8,611 nt of DNA from Dehalococcoidia bacterium (lineage in GTDB: Bacteria > Chloroflexota > Dehalococcoidia > Lucifugimonadales > UBA3495). Location of the stretch: assembly GCA_022823105.1 (NCBI GenBank), contig JAJDXU010000441.1, positions 1 to 8,611 of the forward strand, written 5' to 3'. Under the pieces are notes generated by a model. It saw only the letters and a list, made by a program, of their open reading frames with translations. It was not told where the DNA came from and searched no databases. Below, piece after piece: positions 5,661 to 8,611 of this stretch. The stretch's first letter is position 1. Every line of letters begins with the position of its first letter. A program made the translations under genes and the position numbers.

Positions 5661-6506
5661 CTATTGTTTCCCTGACTGCCGCCAGTCTTGGCGGGGCTGC
5701 CAGCCCAGCATCCGCTGCGCCTTGGCGGTGCTGATTACGCTTGCCGTGCCTTCGAGACCGTCCCGTATCTCGACCTTGTCTCCGAAGTTGTTCCGCACGA
5801 TGTCGATGGTTGGTTCGGCGAATCGGCTTGAGGGTTGGGCCAGCATGAACGCCTCGTATTCCTCGATCTCGGCGTCCAGCGCCAGCACCTGCGCGTCCGC
5901 AACGTCCCGCGCGTCGGCGTAGGCCCACATCACCAGCGTCAGCGGGTTTTCCGGCGTGGGCGCCGGCCAGGGGAACTCCGCCACCACCTCCGGCGGCGGC
6001 ACGTTGGTAAACCGCAGGCTGACCACGGTGGTGTCCGAGTTGCGCGCGATCATCCTGCCGATGTCCTCGCCGACCTGCTTGGTCAGCCCGTAGGGCTCGA
6101 ATGGCATCATGGGGTGTTCCTCGTCCAGCGGCAGATACCTGGGCACAAAGGCGTTGCCGTCGTGTGCCCACCCCATGCCGAACGCGCTGGACGAATACAC
6201 CACGCGGCGCAAACCCAACTCCGCCGCCGACATCATCACGTTGAAGTCGGCCGGCGTGTTGTTGGCAAATATGGCCCGCGGCTCCGCCCGCTGCGGCCCG
6301 GGGATGGCGCCCATGTGGACGACGGCCTCCGCGCCGCGCAGAACGTCATGCACCGAGTCAGCGTTGCCCAGATCGCAGCGCACGAATTCCGCCGGCAGGT
6401 CATTGGCCTCCACCTGGTCCGTCGCCAGCACCTCCCTGCCTCGGTCCACCAACGACTGCACCACCCGTCGGCCCAGTCTGCCCGCTGCTCCCGTTACCAC
6501 TATCAT
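5661..6506 (-). CDS. NAD(P)-dependent epimerase/dehydratase-like extended SDR
   Basis: A 281-residue Rossmann-fold enzyme. It starts MIVVTGAAGRLGRRVV, with the G-x-x-G-x-x-G dinucleotide motif at 6-12. Asp30 ends strand 2 (VLATD), which favours NAD(H) over NADP(H). D45 (CDLGNADSV) is the usual adenine-contact region, VVHMGAIPG (62-70) and the following N82-N83 fit the family, and the active site has S105-S107 (VVYSSSAFG) with Y139-x-x-x-K143 in EPYGLTKQVGED. It resembles uronate-dehydrogenase and sugar-epimerase relatives but is shorter at the C-terminus, so the substrate is open. A TTG at 6521 is in frame, but the GGAGG (6512-6516) sits between it and ATG 6506, so the ATG is chosen. It follows the DUF1989 gene after 63 bases on the same strand and is probably the last gene of that run. 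Confidence 0.9.
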   Translation of the reverse strand: MIVVTGAAGRLGRRVVQSLVDRGREVLATDQVEANDLPAEFVRCDLGNADSVHDVLRGAEAVVHMGAIPGPQRAEPRAIFANNTPADFNVMMSAAELGLRRVVYSSSAFGMGWAHDGNAFVPRYLPLDEEHPMMPFEPYGLTKQVGEDIGRMIARNSDTTVVSLRFTNVPPPEVVAEFPWPAPTPENPLTLVMWAYADARDVADAQVLALDAEIEEYEAFMLAQPSSRFAEPTIDIVRNNFGDKVEIRDGLEGTASVISTAKAQRMLGWQPRQDWRQSGKQ

Positions 6507-6511
6507 GTTGT

Positions 6512-6516
6512 CCTCC
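6512..6516 (-). promoter_or_regulatory. Ribosome binding site deciding the SDR start
   Basis: GGAGG on the minus strand lies five bases before ATG 6506 and downstream of the in-frame TTG at 6521, so it can serve only the ATG. The dinucleotide-binding strand also begins directly at that Met (MIVVTGAAG), as is usual for the family. Confidence 0.6.
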
Positions 6517-6569
6517 GGCAAACACTTCCCGATGTCTTAGCCGATTCCTGGTACGCGCTTCCCGCCGGC

Positions 6570-7397
6570 TCATGTCCGATCAAGGCCGTGAATACCCCGG
6601 TAATCCGCCGTGGGCGGCGACTCCCAACCGTCCAGCAATGTCGGATCGGGCTGGTAAACCTCCACGCCCAGCGGATGGCAGGTGTCGATGGGATCTCCGG
6701 CATCCTCACCCCAGACCTGCACCGACAGGTCCCCGTGGGGGCAGGTGGAAATGGCGCAAAGCAGGTCGATCTCAGCGAAAAACTCAAAGAAGTCCCCCTG
6801 CTTTGCCGGCGACGGTTTCACGAAATATTGGTCCCCTTGGGTGAGACCGGTGACCTGGAAGACATTCAGCACGTCGTGAACGTCGCTCTCGTTCAGATGG
6901 TACGGAGCCACCGCACGCACCAGGTTCGAGTGGCAGCAGTAGTCGAAATCCTCGCCGTTCAGCATCTTGTGGACATATGGGTCGCAGCGCGTGCCAAGCA
7001 GGTCGTGGCATCCCGCGCCGTCCTCGTCCCGTGGGTAGTCCACCGTGTCGCCGGTGATGGTGAGCATCGGCCGCAGGTACGGCAGGCACGACCACAGCCG
7101 GTCGAACGTGCTGACGTGGGCGCGGTGCAACTGCTTGGTGCGCGCCGCCCAAAACCGTTCCCGTGGGTTGTTCAGGTTCCACGCGTTGAAGTCGGCGACC
7201 TGCGCTCCCTCCACCACGACGATGCGGCAGATCTGGCCGGCCAGCACGGGCCACGCCCGACCCGAGCGCATCGGCACCACGAACTGATCCACGGGACTGC
7301 GGCTCTCGGTCTCGCGTCCGAGGCGCCCGTAGAATTCCCGGTCCACGTCAATGGGAGTACCGGGTTTGGGTTGGTAAATCACTCTCGGCTCGGGCAT
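6570..7397 (-). CDS. DUF1989 family protein (urea carboxylase-associated / carboxyguanidine deiminase-like)
   Basis: A 275-residue protein matching the DUF1989 family, whose members include urea amidolyase-associated proteins and the two subunits of carboxyguanidine deiminase in guanidine breakdown. Landmarks are VPMRSGRAWPVLAGQICRIV (41-60), the GAQVADFNAWNL turn (64-75), LRPMLTITGDTVD (108-120), H131-D-L-L-G-T-R-C138 and C154-C-H-x-N158, NVFQVTG (178-184), and GDFFEFFAEIDLLCAISTCPHGD (201-223). Likely metal ligands are H131, C138, C154 and conserved C219, inferred from the family. Known guanidine systems use two DUF1989 subunits side by side; only one is seen here and no carboxylase is visible. 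ATG 7397 lies eight bases after the amidase stop, whose TAG is part of the sequence TTAGAGG acting as ribosome binding site, so translation is probably coupled. The longer frame to 7604 overlaps the amidase and is not used. Confidence 0.9.
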   Translation of the reverse strand: MPEPRVIYQPKPGTPIDVDREFYGRLGRETESRSPVDQFVVPMRSGRAWPVLAGQICRIVVVEGAQVADFNAWNLNNPRERFWAARTKQLHRAHVSTFDRLWSCLPYLRPMLTITGDTVDYPRDEDGAGCHDLLGTRCDPYVHKMLNGEDFDYCCHSNLVRAVAPYHLNESDVHDVLNVFQVTGLTQGDQYFVKPSPAKQGDFFEFFAEIDLLCAISTCPHGDLSVQVWGEDAGDPIDTCHPLGVEVYQPDPTLLDGWESPPTADYRGIHGLDRT

Positions 7398-7405
7398 ATC
7401 AACCT

Positions 7406-8611
7406 CTAACTGTTGCGGTCGTAGGCGTCGGCGGCGCGCAGCACGGTCGCATCGTCTCCCGTACGCCCCACCAGCATCATGCCGATGGGCAGTCCGTCCG
7501 ATACACCGCACGGCACCGAGATGGCAGGGTGGCCGGTCACGTCGAACGGGCACGTGTTGGGGATCATCTCCAGCGCCCGGTCGGTGTACTCCTGCCGGCT
7601 GCAATCGGCCGGCGGAATCACCGTGGCCTTCATGGGCAGGGTGGGCATCACCAGCAGGTCGTACTCGCTCAGCGCCGCGTCGTAGGCTGCGGTCAGCGTT
7701 CGCGCCAGGTTCTGGGCCTTAGCGTAGTAGCGGCCGTGATACCGGTCCTGCATATACTGTCCCATCAGCACCACCAGCTTGGTCGTCTCCGACAGGTCGT
7801 CGGCCCGGCTCTGCCACCCGTCGGCGTACACGTCGAGTAACCCGGTGGTGTAGTTGCCCTTCCAGTTGGTGCCCATGCTGTTGCCGGCCACCATCAGCAT
7901 CGTCGCCCCCTCCACCGCGATGGCCCGCCACACGTGGATACCGTCCAGATGCCAGGGAATCGAAACCTCGCCCACCGTGGCGCCCATGCCCTCGAACGAG
8001 CGGGCCGCGTTCATCACCGCATCGTCCACGTCGGCTTCCGATTCCGGCAGGCCGAACCCCTCGCGTACGATACCAATGCGCAGACCCGCGACGTCGCCGG
8101 TCAACGCCTGCGTGTAGGCTTGACCTTGCAACCCGCCACCCTGCCGGGGGTCCAGCCCGTCCGGCCCCGCGATGGCTTCCAGCAGTAACGCCACGTCGGC
8201 GGCGGTGCGAGCCATCGGCCCGGTGTGATCCAGCGTGAGCTCAATCGGAAACACGCCGGTGTACGGCACCAGCCCGTAGGTCGGTTTCAGTCCGTAGATG
8301 CCGCACCAGCTGGCCGGAATCCGGATCGACCCGCCCTGGTCGCCGCCGATGGCCATGTCCACCTCACCGGCCGCCACCAGCGCCGCGCTCCCGCTGGATG
8401 ATCCACCCGCCGTGCGCGTGGGATCATGCGGATTGCGCACTGGCCCCGTGTCCGACGTGTGGCTGCCGCCCGAGAAGCACAGGCTCTCGCACACAGCCTT
8501 GCCCGGTATGGACCCGCCCGCGTCCAGGATCCTCGTCACGATGGTGGCGTCCACGTCGGGCACGTAGCCCTCCAGGACGCTGGTGCCGTTCATCATGGGA
8601 ACGCCGGCCAC
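7406..8611 (-). CDS. Amidase-signature-family amidase, C-terminal 401 residues; N-terminus beyond window
   Basis: The right edge cuts off roughly the first 90-100 residues, including the catalytic Lys that should lie just before the first visible residues (VAGVPMMNGTSVLEGYVP). The amidase signature is complete: GGSSSGSAALVAAGEVDMAIGGDQGGSIRIPA, with the cis-Ser at visible residue 71 and the nucleophile Ser at 95, the usual 24 apart. The following WCGIYGLKPTYGLVPYTGVFPIELTLDHTGPMARTAADVALLLEAIAGPDGLDPRQ segment is very like enantioselective amidases found next to nitrile hydratases, rather than GatA or allophanate hydrolase. It should hydrolyse an amide to acid and ammonia in the cytoplasm. 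It precedes the DUF1989 and SDR genes in the same direction and its stop codon is eight bases before the next start, so they share a transcript. The first visible codon is GTG but this is an internal residue, not the start. Confidence 0.9.
   Translation of the reverse strand: MAGVPMMNGTSVLEGYVPDVDATIVTRILDAGGSIPGKAVCESLCFSGGSHTSDTGPVRNPHDPTRTAGGSSSGSAALVAAGEVDMAIGGDQGGSIRIPASWCGIYGLKPTYGLVPYTGVFPIELTLDHTGPMARTAADVALLLEAIAGPDGLDPRQGGGLQGQAYTQALTGDVAGLRIGIVREGFGLPESEADVDDAVMNAARSFEGMGATVGEVSIPWHLDGIHVWRAIAVEGATMLMVAGNSMGTNWKGNYTTGLLDVYADGWQSRADDLSETTKLVVLMGQYMQDRYHGRYYAKAQNLARTLTAAYDAALSEYDLLVMPTLPMKATVIPPADCSRQEYTDRALEMIPNTCPFDVTGHPAISVPCGVSDGLPIGMMLVGRTGDDATVLRAADAYDRNS

Noticed and set aside
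5835..7409. 524-codon plus-strand open frame opposite the SDR and DUF1989 genes
   Set aside because: It spans two well-supported minus-strand genes and their gap, is His/Val/Arg-rich, and shows no domain. It is an antisense shadow.
7398..7604. N-terminal extension of the DUF1989 gene to 7604
   Set aside because: The extension overlaps the amidase C-terminus in another frame, is Arg/His-rich, and the ATG at 7397 has its own GAGG site in coupled position.

Overview
The window is GC-rich bacterial DNA, about 60% or more G+C by eye. It is densely packed with protein-coding genes that mostly carry strong GGAGG-type ribosome binding sites. I see no rRNA, tRNA, insertion sequence, CRISPR array or phage gene. 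The gene mix is a luciferase-like flavin oxidoreductase, two NHL beta-propellers, a VOC enzyme, an alpha/beta hydrolase, a beta-lactamase-fold serine hydrolase, an extended SDR, a DUF1989 protein and an amidase-signature enzyme. This resembles the catabolic gene repertoire of uncultivated Chloroflexota such as SAR202/Dehalococcoidia-like lineages. That assignment is inference from gene content only; no marker gene is present.

Layout, left to right. (1) Minus strand, 1-318: N-terminal 106 residues of a luciferase-like monooxygenase, with its own promoter at about 410-439. (2) Minus strand, 473-1507: a six-repeat NHL propeller. It is divergent from (3) plus strand, 1679-2560: a second propeller carrying the motifs of peptidyl-alpha-hydroxyglycine alpha-amidating lyase (PAL), followed by a strong intrinsic terminator at 2593-2625. 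(4) Minus strand, 2678-3220: a VOC-family protein. (5) Minus strand, 3465-4223: an alpha/beta hydrolase with a cysteine nucleophile, a promoter and a striking inverted repeat over that promoter. (6) Plus strand, 4473-5627: a class C beta-lactamase-like / family VIII esterase-like serine hydrolase, divergent from (5) and convergent with (7). (7) Minus strand, 5661-8611: a three-gene run read from right to left, amidase (5' end outside the window), DUF1989 protein, then NAD-dependent epimerase/dehydratase-like SDR.

How they may work together. The clearest functional unit is the amidase-DUF1989-SDR run. The amidase stop codon lies within the ribosome binding region of the DUF1989 gene, which implies translational coupling. 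DUF1989 proteins are known from urea carboxylase and guanidine catabolism, so a pathway for a small amide, ureido or carboxy-amine compound is plausible but unproven. The other genes are mostly single-gene units with their own promoters. They look like a collection of small-molecule oxidation and hydrolysis enzymes rather than one obvious pathway. All enzymes seem to be cytoplasmic; I saw no clear signal peptide or membrane segment. No gene in the window is recognisably a regulator or transporter.
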